Shown in pieces: positions 21,668-32,601 of a stretch of 64,000 nucleotides of DNA. Origin of the DNA: Tetragonia tetragonoides (lineage: Eukaryota > Streptophyta > Magnoliopsida > Caryophyllales > Aizoaceae). Location of the stretch: NCBI GenBank assembly GCA_038025085.1, contig CM076145.1:12745000-12808999 (forward strand), given 5' to 3'. The position numbers and the translations under genes were made by a program. The notes under the pieces were generated by a model. The model searched no databases and was not told where the DNA came from. It saw only the letters and a program-made list of their open reading frames with translations. Numbering within the stretch: position 1 is the stretch's first letter; every line of letters begins with the position of its first letter.

Positions 21668-24072
21668 CCTCTAGGGTCATGATAGACCCCCCAAGAGAAG
21701 TTTGGGTTAAAAAGGAAACCGGGCCCCGCGAATGCTATTGGCGACGTGTTCTGGGCCCCCGGAAGCAAACTTTTACAAGTTTATATTTTCCCCTCATATC
21801 GTACGGGACATCCATAGGGGACATGGGAGGCCCCCATGGTCGGTTATTGGGTTGTTGATAGGCATGTAAGGGCCGTTTTACGAGATGCCAATGTTTTTTG
21901 GTGCAAGTCAGAAATGTATTATTGCTCACTGTAATGTAACAAGATTACAGGCCTAAGGCAATGCGAATCCAAGGCCACCTACTAGGTAGGGTCCCTTTTT
22001 TTCCTGCATCCCTTTTACTACCTTACAACCCTTCAATCTGGTGCAACTCACTACAGACAGTGATTCACCATCTCTGTAAACATAACAAATTACAAAAATC
22101 TTTTCTGACTTACAACAAAGTACAAAAACATAATAAACTAGAAATTACAAATTCTTCTAGCTTTCCAAATCTTCTGTTTTCCTGTTTCATTCCTTGCTCT
22201 GCTTTTCTCCAGCAACCTGTCACTGGTTGTCTGCTGGAACCTGCTGCCTGGTTCACATCCTAGTTTCTGCAACAAATCTTCCAGAAGCTGATTCATTCCT
22301 CCTTTTTTCTTGCTTCAACACCTTCTGATTTCCTGTGCATTCTGCTGGTTCCTGTTGCCTGCTAGAACCTGCTGCCTGGTTCACAGCCTAGGTTCTGCCA
22401 CCTGCTTCTGTTTCCTTCTTGAAATCTGCTGCCTTTTTCAGCAGAATACAAAAACATAATGAGCTAAATTATTACAACTTCTTCTAGCCTTTCTGATCTG
22501 CTAGATTCTGTTTGTTCCTCACTCGGCCTGGCTTCAGCAAACTGCTACTGATTCCCTGCTGAAACCTGCTGCCTGAATTCTGTGCAGGTTCTCATGCCTT
22601 GCAGGACTGCAGGTTCTCTGCTGAAAACCTGATGTATTCTCTGGTCCTTGCTGGTTAATCTTCCTGTTACTACTGCACTGCTAAGTTCTGATTCTGATTG
22701 CCAGTTGAATAAAAGTGGCAATCTACCCACACAACACCCTGCAGGTTCCTGCAACTTCATTCAAGTGTATTGACACCCAGACCAGCTCTGTTCTGTAGTA
22801 CATAGTCTTTACTGCAGTCTGTATTTACAGAATGCGTGCGAGATGCCAATGTTAGGACTCAAATTCGGGCGACATGGTTGATATCGGAGTTCCGGGATCA
22901 GGATTACCCTCCCAGGGCACCGAGGGACCCCTAGGACCTTGATAGACACCCCCAAAAATTTTTGGGCGAAAACGATAAACGGGCCCCGGGAATGCTATAG
23001 GACACGTGTTTTTGGCCTCCTGAAGCAAACTTTTCACTTTAATATTTTCGCCCCATATCGCACGGGAAACCCATAGGGGACAAGGGAGGCCCCCAGGTTA
23101 GGTTATTGGGTCCCTGATAGGCTTGTAAGGGCGGTTTACGCGATGCCAATGTTAGGGCCCGAATATAGGCGACATGTGTGATATCGGAGTTCGGGGATTA
23201 GGGTGACCCTCTTGGGGCACCGCGGATCCCCTAGGGCCATGATAGACCCCCCGAAAAAAAATTGGCCCAAAACTGCAACCGGGCCCTGGAAATGCTATCG
23301 ACGACGTGTTCTGGGCCTCCGGAAGCAAACTTTTCGACGTTTATATTTTTGCCCCATATCGCACGGGAGACCATAGGGGACGTGGGCGGCCCCTAGGGTC
23401 GGTTATTGGGTCCCTGTTAGGCTTGTAAAGGCGGTTTTACGTGATGCCAATGTTAGGGCCCGAATACGGGCGGCATGTATGATATCGGAGTTCGGGGATA
23501 AGGATGACCCACCCGGGGTACCTAGGTCCTCTAGGGTCATGATAGACCACCCAAAAAATCTTTGGGCGAAAACGGCAACCGGGCCCGGGGAATGCTATAG
23601 GACACGTGTTCTGGGCCACCGGAAGCAAACGTTTCGACGTTAATATTTTCGCCCCATATAGCACGGGAGACCCAAAGGGGACATAAGATGTCCCCAGGGT
23701 CGGTTACTTGGTCCTTGTAAGGGCGGTTTTACGCGATGCCAATGTAAGGGTCGGAATACCGGCGACATGGGTGATATCGGAGTTCGGGGATGAGGATGAC
23801 CCTCCCGGAGCGCCTAGGGTCCTCTAGGGTCATGATAGACCCCTAGGAGATGTTTTGGCAAAAATGCCACCAGAGCCCCGGGAAGCCGAAAATTAAAGGA
23901 TATAATCCACGTTTTTTTGGCTTCTCAGAGGCTCTGGACCGTAGGTGTATATTTTCACACCATATCACACGGGACATCCCCAAGGGACATGGGAGGCCCT
24001 CGGGGTCGGTTATCTGGTCCATGATAGACTTGTAAGGGCGTTTTTACAGGACACCAATGTAAGGGCCGGAAC
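21668..24072. repeat. Five ~300 bp tandem monomers, unit 2 (interrupted)
   Basis: Marker CATGATAGACC-type sites lie near 21680, 22939, 23243, 23541 and 23840; LINE-2 lies within the first monomer. Monomers 2-5 align with monomers 2-5 of unit 1 better than with each other, which is the signature of a higher-order repeat duplicated as a block. Confidence 0.9.
21896..22839 (-). mobile_element. LINE-2: 5'-truncated LINE insertion, minus strand
   Basis: Flanked by a perfect 14-bp TSD GAGATGCCAATGTT (21882-21895 and 22840-22853). The insert begins with a T-run on the plus strand, so its poly(A) tail lies at the left and the element is reversed. The end before the tail resembles that of LINE-1 in style (…TGCACCAAAAAA versus …TTACCCAAAAAA). 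The body is rich in CTGCTG/CAGGTTC-like words and has no recognisable domain, consistent with a 3' UTR fragment. Splits the first ~300 bp monomer of unit 2. Confidence 0.88.
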
Positions 24073-25010
24073 ACCAAAAGCATGGGTGAGGGCCGGAATT
24101 CCTACCCGAGTGAGGTTTCAAAATTGTTTCAAAAATTAAAGTGAGGTCTTAAAATTATTTCCCAATTTTTTTGAAGTGATTTGTAATTTTTTTGACCTTA
24201 TTTTTTTTATTTCCTTTTTTTCTGCCTATTTTTTAATTAAAAATTAAATTAAATAACTACCTTGTGTGAAAATTTTTAATTTTTTTTTCCGTAACTTAAT
24301 AATATACTTGAAAAGTATGAGGTGGAACTTTTGGAAAATAATTATCCAAACTCTCAAAAACCCCAGTATGAAAGTTATGCACTAGGCATGTCTACTCCTG
24401 TGAGAACCACTAAATTTATTGTCTTAATTGAATATCTTTCATGATTTTTATATTATGATTACTTTTTTCCAATACTTCAGAAATGCAGAACACGTGGATT
24501 GAACATCGTAATTCGAGGAAAGATAATCATTTTGGCCCGTTTAAAATAAGTCAGTTTGTACTCACACGGTTTACTATTTCTTGTATCAAGCATTCATGTT
24601 TCTAATCTTCCATATTTAGTTTTTTTTCTCTTACAAGTACACTGGTACCGGGGTACGTACGAAATAGTATTTCTAGAAGGTGTTTCATGTTTCTAAGGAC
24701 TTGATCCTGCAAACATCTCACTCCTAGAATATCAACTACACCACTAAGACATCACGCATATTTGTGTGAAATTATGCTAATAAACTACACTACACTTGTT
24801 GATGTACCAAAAATATTGATGGTCGAGGAGTCGACCATTACTCTTTTATGAAGACACGATCTTGGCCTAGAACATGGTCAAGATCCCCTCCAACTCACAA
24901 AGCGCTGACCTCCTACGCCAAAAGATGCCCAAATCGAGGATCCCCTGAAGCACCACTCGATATCCCATTCAGACCCGAGAAGAATCACATCGATCAAAAG
25001 GCCGACTTAT

Positions 25011-25865
25011 TGATGTGATTTATTTAGGGATTTTCTGTATTTTTGATAAACAAAATAATAAAAGGGATATACCTCTCGAATCACTCAAGGAGTTGAGGTT
25101 TTCGTTCAAGAATCACTCAAGAACAATACTTGCGCATCACACACAAGGGTTTCAAACTGAATCACTCAATTTGAGGGGGTAAATACTCACGTATTAATCA
25201 TTAATCATCAAAGTCTATGTTACAATTTTGTGCTCTCCCCTATTTATAGACAAAGAAATCTAAAGCTACTAGGAATCCTAATCCAAGTAGGAAACTAACT
25301 ATGAAACTGATTACAATTGTAGAACGAACTATCTAACAGGTTTCCTAATTCCTAATGGAATTCTACTACTAATAACAATCAGATTATTACTCTCCTAAAC
25401 AATAATCAAACGATTTAAGGAAATACTAAACGAAATCGAACTAAACAACTAATTACTTGGCGTCCAAGGCACAAACCCGTTGGAACAGCTTTCCACTGTA
25501 AATTCAATCGTCTTTTTAACCCTGTTACGCTTTGAATATGGGAAAAATCAAAGGACAGGAGTTTTAGATCTCGTTTTCAGCTTTCTACAGAATTTTGAAT
25601 CACCACGATCCCACGTCGTATGAGTGAGTTATGATCGAAATACGAACCAGTGTAGAAGCTGTCAAAATTACGGGAATTCTTATAACGAATGAGATCATAT
25701 AATAAGAGCTTTAATCCCGACCTTGTGTGGAAACTCCATGTAATTATCTTTATAGGAGCCAATTTAATGCATAACCACCAAAGAAACTCGATGTAAACAA
25801 GAATGGATGTTCGCTTGCTAGTTCCTTGGTTGTTTTGTTTACTTTGTACACTTGCTCCCGCATCA
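25011..25865 (-). mobile_element. Solo LTR of the RT-A family (855 bp)
   Basis: Same ends as the RT-A 3' LTR (plus strand TGATGTGATT … CCGCATCA). Flanked by a perfect TSD CTTAT at 25006-25010 and 25866-25870, lying inside the RT-C LTR. No internal sequence remains, so it arose by LTR-LTR recombination. It proves the LTR limits of the family and shows RT-A-type elements moved after RT-C inserted. Retains a minus-strand TATAAATA at 25241-25248. Confidence 0.95.
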
Positions 25866-26182
25866 CTTATGCTTACAGCAAGCCAAAATAGTCGATCAAT
25901 GCAGAGCATCGACATCAGAGGCCTCGAGAACACTGAAGTGACGCCAGCAAGTGTCATGCACGAATATGCCTTGAAAGATTCGGGTGATTGCCTTGGCGCC
26001 CACTCCTTCAAGGCTCAAGGACAAGAGTGACGACATCAATTGTACTACCCCCGACGTGGAGCCTTCCCAAGGGGTCGTACCAAAACTCATGTGACCACCC
26101 TCTCTAAACCAACTAAGGGAGGGACGTACGGACGAGGGTACGTCGCTACTGTTCATTCATCGAAGCTAGCCGACTTTTCCCC

Positions 26183-26190
26183 TATATATA
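26183..26190 (+). promoter_or_regulatory. TATA box of the RT-C LTR
   Basis: TATATATA in CCCCTATATATACATGCCC within the LTR's 3' half, a usual place for the retroelement promoter. Confidence 0.55.
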
Positions 26191-26572
26191 CATGCCCAGA
26201 ATTCATGACCAAGTAAGTTTTTCCATTCTCAGAGAATATTCATTCTGATTGACGCAAGAAAGAGAGGACATTCTGATCTTCTGACATTCCGCTCTGACAT
26301 TGCGTCCTTCAGCTCTCAATTCCATTCATTATTATCCTGTCACCCCCACGCCCAACTATCGACCATTCTCTCTAAAGTACCTCACGCACTAGCCGCCATC
26401 TAACTTTACCATCGGAGGGGTCTTCTCAGGTCCACCCCCCGAGGTAGTTTACCTTTGCTTGTCTTATGCAGGTCAATTTGGTCGATCAGAAGCGTGGTCA
26501 GCAACACCACCCTCGTACCGAGATCTTAGCTCCTTCCCAGTCTTTGACCTCCTCAAAATCGGGCGAAACATT

Positions 26573-26589
26573 TGGCGCCGTCTGTGAGG
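26573..26589 (+). other. RT-C primer-binding site
   Basis: TGGCGCCGTCTGTGAGG lies 2 nt after the LTR. The TGGCGCCGT start is common in plant Tat/Athila-type elements. Its first nine bases fit a tRNA-Asp 3' end; the exact tRNA is not certain. Confidence 0.75.
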
Positions 26590-27001
26590 AAGGTGCGTGA
26601 TCTTGTATGAGGGAACGATCAGAAACACCAGATTCTATCGAACTTTCTGATCTCATAACTGTCAAGCTTTTGTCTACGTCATATCTAACGAAAAAACAAC
26701 CCATGGTTCAAATGGACACAACACCTACTCCTGAATATCCCACGATTCCAGTGGGGATGAAATTCATAGTCACGGCAATCCGGAAGTCCCCGTCACTAGG
26801 GGTGAATTGCAACAAATCATGGGAGATCTGCAAAATACCATGAAGGAAACCCTTGAATGCTTGGTCAAGCAGATGAGACCTCCTCGACAGCGGGAGAGAG
26901 GAGAAGCCTCACAAGGGGGTAGCAAGGCTCCATCGGCGACCAGATACTCTCCTCCTCCTTAGCCTCACCCATAACCTTCTCCATCCTTCACTACTTGTTC
27001 T

Positions 27002-29402
27002 ATGAGAGACAGCTGGTCGACATATAGTACGGGTGGATCGAAGGAGCCAAGGACTGCTCGTGTAAAACCTCCCAGTCACCCGACTAACTCGGATGATTTA
27101 AGGAAATTCCTCGAGAAAAAGAAAGCCCAGAAAGAATCCAGCAAGTATGGTACCGACCTGAGAGGTATCATACGAAAGAGAGAAGACATCCGACGGGCTG
27201 AGGAATTACAACTCCAAGAGTTGTACCAATTATTCGAAGAAGAAAAACGGAAAGGAGCCAGCCATACTCAGGCCGATCTCCATAATATAATCGATTACAG
27301 AGAGGCCGAATGCCAAGCTGAAGGGCAAAAGCTCAAAGAGTTATACCAGAAGTACGAGGAGGAATGAAGGCGGGATCAAGAACTCCTTATTGAGATCAAA
27401 GCCCCTCATACCACAACGATGCTCCAGTCATCGGCCATTCAGATCCCAAGTCCCACGACAATTGGGAATATCGGGGTGTCTAATACCCTCGCAAACATGG
27501 GAAGTGAAGCGCCACCGGTAGGGCTGACGCCCATCAGCGATGAGATCATGGCCGCACCAATGCCATCAAAGTTAAAGCCGATGGCCGACAAGTACGAGGT
27601 TCCACAAAATGCACAAGATCACGTCATGGCCTACAGGGTAACGATGATAAATCAAACGTTGAGTGATGCAGCTCTGTGTAGAAACTTCCCAATGATCCTC
27701 AAAGGGTTAGCCATCCGGTGGTACGCCTCACTGGCTCCGAAGAGTATACACTCCTGGCCCCAGATGGAAAAGATTTTCAAAAATTACTTCGCTGCCCACA
27801 TCCAACAGAGAAAAACCACAAAGCATCTCTACAAGCTAAGACAGGATAAGAAGGAAGGCTTGAAAGAATACCTCGCTAGATTCAATGACGAGACCCTCGA
27901 AACAGATGACCTAGACGAAAGGCTCGCCAGCGCGGCCTTTGTGTGTGGGCTAACTGAGGGGTTGTACTTCATGTTCCAGATCAGTTTAAAACGAGAAGAG
28001 AAGGGTTACTTAACCCTGCCAGAAGTCAGAAAATTCACCGTGGCTTACGCCAACTCTCAAGAACAATCCGGTCGATATGGTTCAAACAAAGGAAAGACAG
28101 ACCACAAGCCGTAGGCTAAGTTGAGCAAAAGCAGTAAAACTGACAAAGGCAAGCGCCTAGCAGAAGCGATGGCCGTAACAAGAGCTCCTCCTAGTAGAGT
28201 TGTTCACGGTAGGTTAACCGTACCGAAAATGTGATTCGGTATGGTAACCGAAAAATCCGATTCGGATTTTTATCGAACCGTAACCGTACCGAAATTATCG
28301 GTTAAGTGATAAATCGGTTACCGCTAATTTCGGTACGATTCAAAGGTTAACCGAATAATGATTTTCATTTTACAATATCCACTTTCCAAACTCATTATTT
28401 TGGCATAACGATGGAAGTACTATACAAACTCCAGTTTATGGTCATAGGTTGGGTTGGAAGGGTGGCTAGAGCTTTAAGCTTTGGGTCAGCGGAAGTTAGA
28501 TCAACTGACGTCGTCAATTTTTGGGCCTGCTTGGTTTTTTGGGAGAGAGATTAATTCTTCTTCTTCCTTTTTGTTGATGGGTCATTGAGTTCTTCAGTAC
28601 TGCATGTGTAAGATTTGGGTAGATCCATGGTGGATATGGGGAGGAGAGAGAAAAACCCCCTAACCCCTGGTCTTTGGGGTTTTTGGTGACTAAAGGATCG
28701 ATTTTTATGAATTGGGGAAAAGCTGGAGGAGAGAGAAAAGTGCTGGTATGGAGGAAAAAGAGTGAAGAAGAAGGGGTTGGTGGCAAAGGTTGATGGAAGA
28801 TGACAGAAAGCTACTGGGTTTTTTATTTTTTCGGTTAACCGTTTTTCTCAAAACGTGAACCGTAACCGTACCGAAAAACCAAGATTTATTACCGGTAGGG
28901 TAACCGTACTGAAATTATTTTTTCTCTCGGTACAATAACCTACTTTTCGGTACGGTTTTGTCCAGTTTCGGTACGGTTATCCGGTTACGGTTTTTTATGA
29001 ACACCCCTGCCTCCTAGGAGAAGTGACTGGAGAAAGACTGACCCCTCTAACGACCAGTGGTCGTTTAGTCTGGACCAGAAAATTATCCACAACAAGATGG
29101 AAAGAAAATTGCTCGATGTCCCACTACCTATCCTTAGGGATATCACCGAGAGAAATCCCAAACTCTGGTGCGCATTTCATAACGATGTCGGACACACGAA
29201 GGACTGTCAAAAATTGGTGAAGAACCTCGAGAAACTGGTCAAGGAAGGGAAGTTAAAGCAATTTTTGAAAACGAAAAATGTCTACAAGAGGCCTCAGGTG
29301 GCCGAAGTTGTTGAGAAGGAAGAGTCCGAGGAGGACGACATGGCAAATGTTGTTAAAAGCATCTACGGGGGTCTGGGAGGCGGAGGTTCGACTAAGAAAT
29401 AG
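27002..29402 (+). pseudogene. RT-C gag, split by a MITE and an in-frame stop
   Basis: 27002-27367 and 27419-28114 are one frame divided by a TGA at 27365. The first part is charged and coiled-coil-like (KRxxIRRAEELQLQELYQ repeats). The second holds Retrotrans_gag: PKSIHSWPQMEKIFKNYF and LKEYLARFNDETL near 27740-27890. The MITE at 28195-29009 interrupts the linker. 29097-29402 resumes with PKLWCAFHNDVGHTKDC, a C-x2-H-x4-H-x4-C variant knuckle typical of Tat gag. It would form the nucleocapsid core. Confidence 0.88.
28195..29009. mobile_element. hAT-type MITE, 815 bp
   Basis: Flanked by an 8-bp TSD CCTCCTAG (28187-28194 and 29010-29017). Ends are TAGAGTTGTTCACGG and, reversed, CAGGGGTGTTCATAA, 9 of the first 12 positions matching, the usual weak hAT TIR. 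Subterminal regions are packed with GGTTAACCG, AACCGTACCGAA and CGGTACGGTT words in both orientations, able to fold. Removing it restores the RT-C gag linker. The ORF at 28514-28786 shows no transposase motif and I treat it as chance. Confidence 0.92.
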
Positions 29403-29459
29403 TGCCAAGTCACTGTCGAAGTGCTGAACAAGTAATGGTTGTAAGGGTCCCAGCTGTGG

Positions 29460-30180
29460 GGCGAGTCCCACCGGTTACTTTCAACGATCAGGAAGCCCGT
29501 GCACTCCATTATCCGCATGATGACCCATTGGTGCGACTTTAAAGATTGCGGGCTTGCTCACTGAGCGAGTCCTTATTGATACAGGGAGTTCAGCTGATAT
29601 CATCACTTATAAATGCCTTCGACAATTGGGTTAAAATGAAGACAAGATCACCCCAGTATTATTATCGGTATTTGGTTTTGGTGGACACAAAGTTAACCGA
29701 ATAGGCACAATCATTCTCCCAGTCCGCATTGGGGAAAAGGGAGCACGACGGAGAGAAATCATTGAATACTTTGTGGTCGTTACAAAGCTGGCCTACAATT
29801 CTATCATCGGTCGGCCAACGCTGGCCGCCATTAATGTTGTCATTCACATGACTTGGCTGATCATGATATTTGATCGTGGGAATGGTCTGATCGGGCAGGT
29901 CGTGAACGACCAGAAAATGGCTAGGAAATCCTATGTGGACTTCCTTGATGACAAAAAGCACGACTCTGAAGAAGAAGAGGGCCTTCCTTTGCTGCCTACA
30001 AAATCGGTGGTCATAGCACAAGAGATTGGGACAACACTGACTGTTGTCCCTACCCCTGTTGAGATCGCTAAAGCTAAGAGAAAGAGCGTAAGGGAAGGAA
30101 AAAGGAATATGACTGGGTGCATGCTCTTGGAGATGTACCTAGCCCACCACATCGAGGCTAGACCAGAGCCTGAAGATTGA
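29460..30180 (+). pseudogene. RT-C aspartic protease
   Basis: The catalytic motif is at 29578-29586 (D-T-G) in a VLIDTGSSADI context. A stop codon falls shortly after (near 29632). The open frame 29773-30180 continues with the SIIGRPTL flap block typical of Tat proteases, then a variable linker. It would cleave the gag-pol polyprotein. Confidence 0.83.
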
Positions 30181-30207
30181 CCAGAGCCTTCTGGGGAGAC
30201 CTCGGAG

Positions 30208-31665
30208 GTGTGCCTGTGCAAAGACGAGGCAGACAAAATTACCTACATCGGGGCAGACTTGGTAGAACTCCAGAATAAAGAAATTACAGGGCTCCTCCAA
30301 GACTACGCAGATGTTTTCGCATTCTCTCCATCTGACATGTCTGGGATAAATGGTGATCTGATCATCCATAAACTCGGAATACGACTTGGATTTATGCCAG
30401 TAAAACAGAAGAAGAGGCAGATGGGAAAGGAGAGAAGCGAGGCGGCAACGGACGAGGTTCAAAAGCTATTGAAAGCAGGATTCATAAGGGAGTGCCTCTG
30501 GCCAGAATAGCTGGCCAACGTAGTGTTGGTCAAGAAGCATAACGGAACCTAGAGAATGTGACTGGATGTCACAGATCTTAACAAAGCCTGTCCCAAGGAC
30601 GAATTTCCTCCACCACGAATAGATGAACTAATTGAATCCACGGGTGGCCACGAGCTCCTTAGCTTCATGGACGCCTTCTCGGGGACTATCAAGTGAGATT
30701 GGCCGAGGCAGATCAGGAAAAAGCCGCTTTCATTACTAACGACGGAGTCTTCTGCTACAACATGATGTCGTTCGGCCTCAAAAATGCAGGAGCCACATAT
30801 CAGCGATTGTTCAAGAAAGCGTTCTCTCCACAACTTGGCAGAAATGTAGAGGCATATGTGGACGACATGGTCGTCAAAAGCCAAGAAGCGTCCAATCATC
30901 AGTCTGACCTGATGGAAACTTTTGATACACTCCGACGACATAACATGAAACGTAATTTAAAAAAGTGTGTATTCGGGGTTCCAGGCAGAAAATTTCCAGG
31001 CTTCATGATAAGCCAATGCAGGATTGATGCTAATCCTGAGAAGATACAGGTCGTGCTTGATATGCAACCACCAAGGTTCTTGAAAGATGTTCAACGCTTA
31101 ACTGGCTGCATTGCAGCTCTCAGTTGCTTCATTTCACGATTGGTAGATCGATGCACTCCGTTCTTCAAGGCTATCAAGAACAAGGAAAAATTTGAATGGT
31201 CGGCCGAAGCTCAGGCGAACTTTGAAAAGTTGAAAACATACCTAGCGAAGGCGCCAAGAATGGTGAGCCCAGTAGTCGGGGAAAAAATTTACATCTACCT
31301 CGCAGTATCTGATCGAGGAGTGGCCACGGCTCTGGTATGCAAAAGAGAAAAGGTGCAACACCCGATCTATTTCATAAGCCATGTCCTGCTGGACGCAGAA
31401 ACCCGCTACCCCGACATCAAAAAATTCGCGCTGGCTTTGATCATCAGTGCTCGTCGACTGAGGCCCTACTTTTGTTCACATGAAATCATCGTCCTCACCG
31501 ACCAACCATTGAAGACGGTCTTGAAAAGTCTGAAAAGGGCTGAAAGGCTGAAACCATGGGCCACAGAATTGGACGAATTCTCAATAGAGTTTGAACCTCG
31601 ACGAGCCATCAAGGGGAAAGCATTGGCAGATTTCGCAGTAGAAATGGCCTCTTTCGTCGACCAAC
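30208..31665 (+). pseudogene. RT-C reverse transcriptase and RNase H
   Basis: 30208-30510 holds the RT N-terminal part (KQKKRQMGKER, EVQKLLKAGFIRE). Stops occur near 30508 and 30550, and a shift near 30690. 30693-31832 is open and contains FGLKNAGATYQRLF, the catalytic Y-V-D-D at 30855-30866, GPALxx-like connection and the first RNase H (VSDRGVATALV, HPIYFISHVLLDAETRYPD). RT/RNase H copies element RNA to cDNA. Well-preserved motifs with few lesions suggest moderate age. Confidence 0.9.
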
Positions 31666-31679
31666 CCGTGTTATGGTCG

Positions 31680-32095
31680 ACACAATGGGAATTGACCGTT
31701 GACGGATCATTCTATCCCAACGGGAGTGAAGCAGGTCTTGTCCTCAAAATTTCTAAAGGGGGCATATTCGAATACGCCCTCCGTTTGAGTTTTCTTCCTC
31801 TAATAATGAAGCAGAGTATGAGGCCTTGCTAGCCGGTCTGCAAATGGCTAAAATAGCAACGGCACAGAGGGTATCAGTCATCATGGACTCACAACTGGTC
31901 GTGTCCCAAATCACAGGGGATTACGAAGCAAGAGAAGACTCGATGAAGGCCTACCTGCAGAAGGCCAAGGAAGAAATTTCAAAGTTTGAAGAATCTTCCA
32001 TCAAACACGTCATGAGATCAGAGAACCAGCAAGCAGACTCTCTGGCTAAACTAGCAAGCTCGGCAATTAATGGATTTCTAGGACACAAGAAGTGA
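31680..32095 (+). pseudogene. RT-C second (archaeal-type) RNase H
   Basis: Starts WELTVDGSFYPNGSEAG (catalytic D in VDGS), then a one-base shift near 31790, [15 protein letters not shown] (catalytic E), then [16 protein letters not shown] (D) and a final [12 protein letters not shown] (D). The order after the first RNase H is the hallmark of Tat/Ogre elements. The C-terminal half is the open frame 31826-32095. Confidence 0.88.
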
Positions 32096-32189
32096 ACCTG
32101 CTTGATCAGTCTTTTGGGAGGTCCTCAAAGAAAAAAGCATCACCAGGACACAAGATGTGAACCTGCTTGATAGGTCAGAAACTTAGATG

Positions 32190-32601
32190 GGCCCCATAGT
32201 TAGCTACCTCAAAGATGGGGTCCTACCAGAGGATGAAAAGGAGAAAAGTCAAGTCAATAAACGGGCCAAATGGTTTAGTTTCGCCGACAACATACTATAC
32301 AAATAAGGTTTCAATCAGCCGTTGCTCCGCTGTGTTACACCCTCCGAAGGAGCTGACATCCGGGACGATCTGCACAGTGGCATGTGTGGATTGCACATAG
32401 CTGAGAGGGCAATGGCAAGAAAGGTCCTAAAAACCGGGTACTTTTGGCCAACCATGTGATTTGATGAGCTTGGTTTGGTAACCCGATAAAGGAAATGCCA
32501 GATACACGCGACGGTACAGCGACAACCCGCGATCAACCTATCACCCATCGTAGAACCTCTCCCATTCCACCTCTGGGGAATGAACATCCTGGGCCCGTTC
32601 T
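32190..32601 (+). pseudogene. RT-C integrase, N-terminal remnant
   Basis: In one frame around 32330-32460 an HHCC-like zinc-binding module is visible (HSGMCGLHIAERAMARKVL, GYFWPTM). The catalytic core opens near 32570 with FHLWGMNILGPF, where the first catalytic Asp is replaced by Asn. At that point RT-D is inserted. The remainder of the integrase is not in the window. Confidence 0.8.

Larger units (their letters stand above)
17106..24799. repeat. Complex macro-repeat, ~3 kb unit, about 2.3 units
   Basis: The phrase ACCAAAAGCATG(A/G)GTGAGGGCC marks unit starts at 17106, 20069 and 24073. Spacing is 2,963 bp and 4,004 bp; removing the 944 bp LINE-2 and its TSD gives ~3,046 bp. Each unit runs AT-rich module (~1.15 kb), GC-rich CATGTCCC minisatellite (~0.4-0.5 kb), then five ~300 bp monomers. 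The third unit is cut at 24799 by RT-C. No transposase, RT or rRNA sequence is visible, so I describe it only as a higher-order tandem repeat. Confidence 0.9.
24800..26570 (+). repeat. RT-C 5' LTR, split by a solo LTR
   Basis: TG...CA ends. Its own length is about 911 bp once the 855 bp solo LTR and its 5 bp TSD are removed. Contains a TATA box at 26183 and is followed at once by the primer-binding site, which fixes its end. Confidence 0.88.
24800..32601 (+). mobile_element. RT-C: Tat-lineage Ty3/gypsy retrotransposon, 5' portion
   Basis: LTR from TGATGTACC (24800) to GGGCGAAACA (26570), then primer-binding site, gag, protease, RT, RNase H, a second (archaeal-type) RNase H and the start of integrase. 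The order and the extra RNase H identify the Tat clade. The element inserted into unit 3 of the macro-repeat. It is broken by a nested solo LTR, a MITE and RT-D at 32602. Its integrase core and 3' LTR are not seen in the window. Several stops and shifts make it inactive. Confidence 0.92.

Noticed and set aside
22545..22760. 71-codon minus-strand ORF in LINE-2
   Set aside because: Lies in a truncated LINE 3' region and matches no LINE domain.
17106..24799. rDNA intergenic spacer
   Set aside because: Subrepeats look similar in style, but no 18S, 5.8S or 25S sequence or pyrimidine-rich terminator flanks them.
28514..28786. 90-codon minus-strand ORF in the MITE
   Set aside because: No transposase motif; lies wholly in a non-autonomous element.
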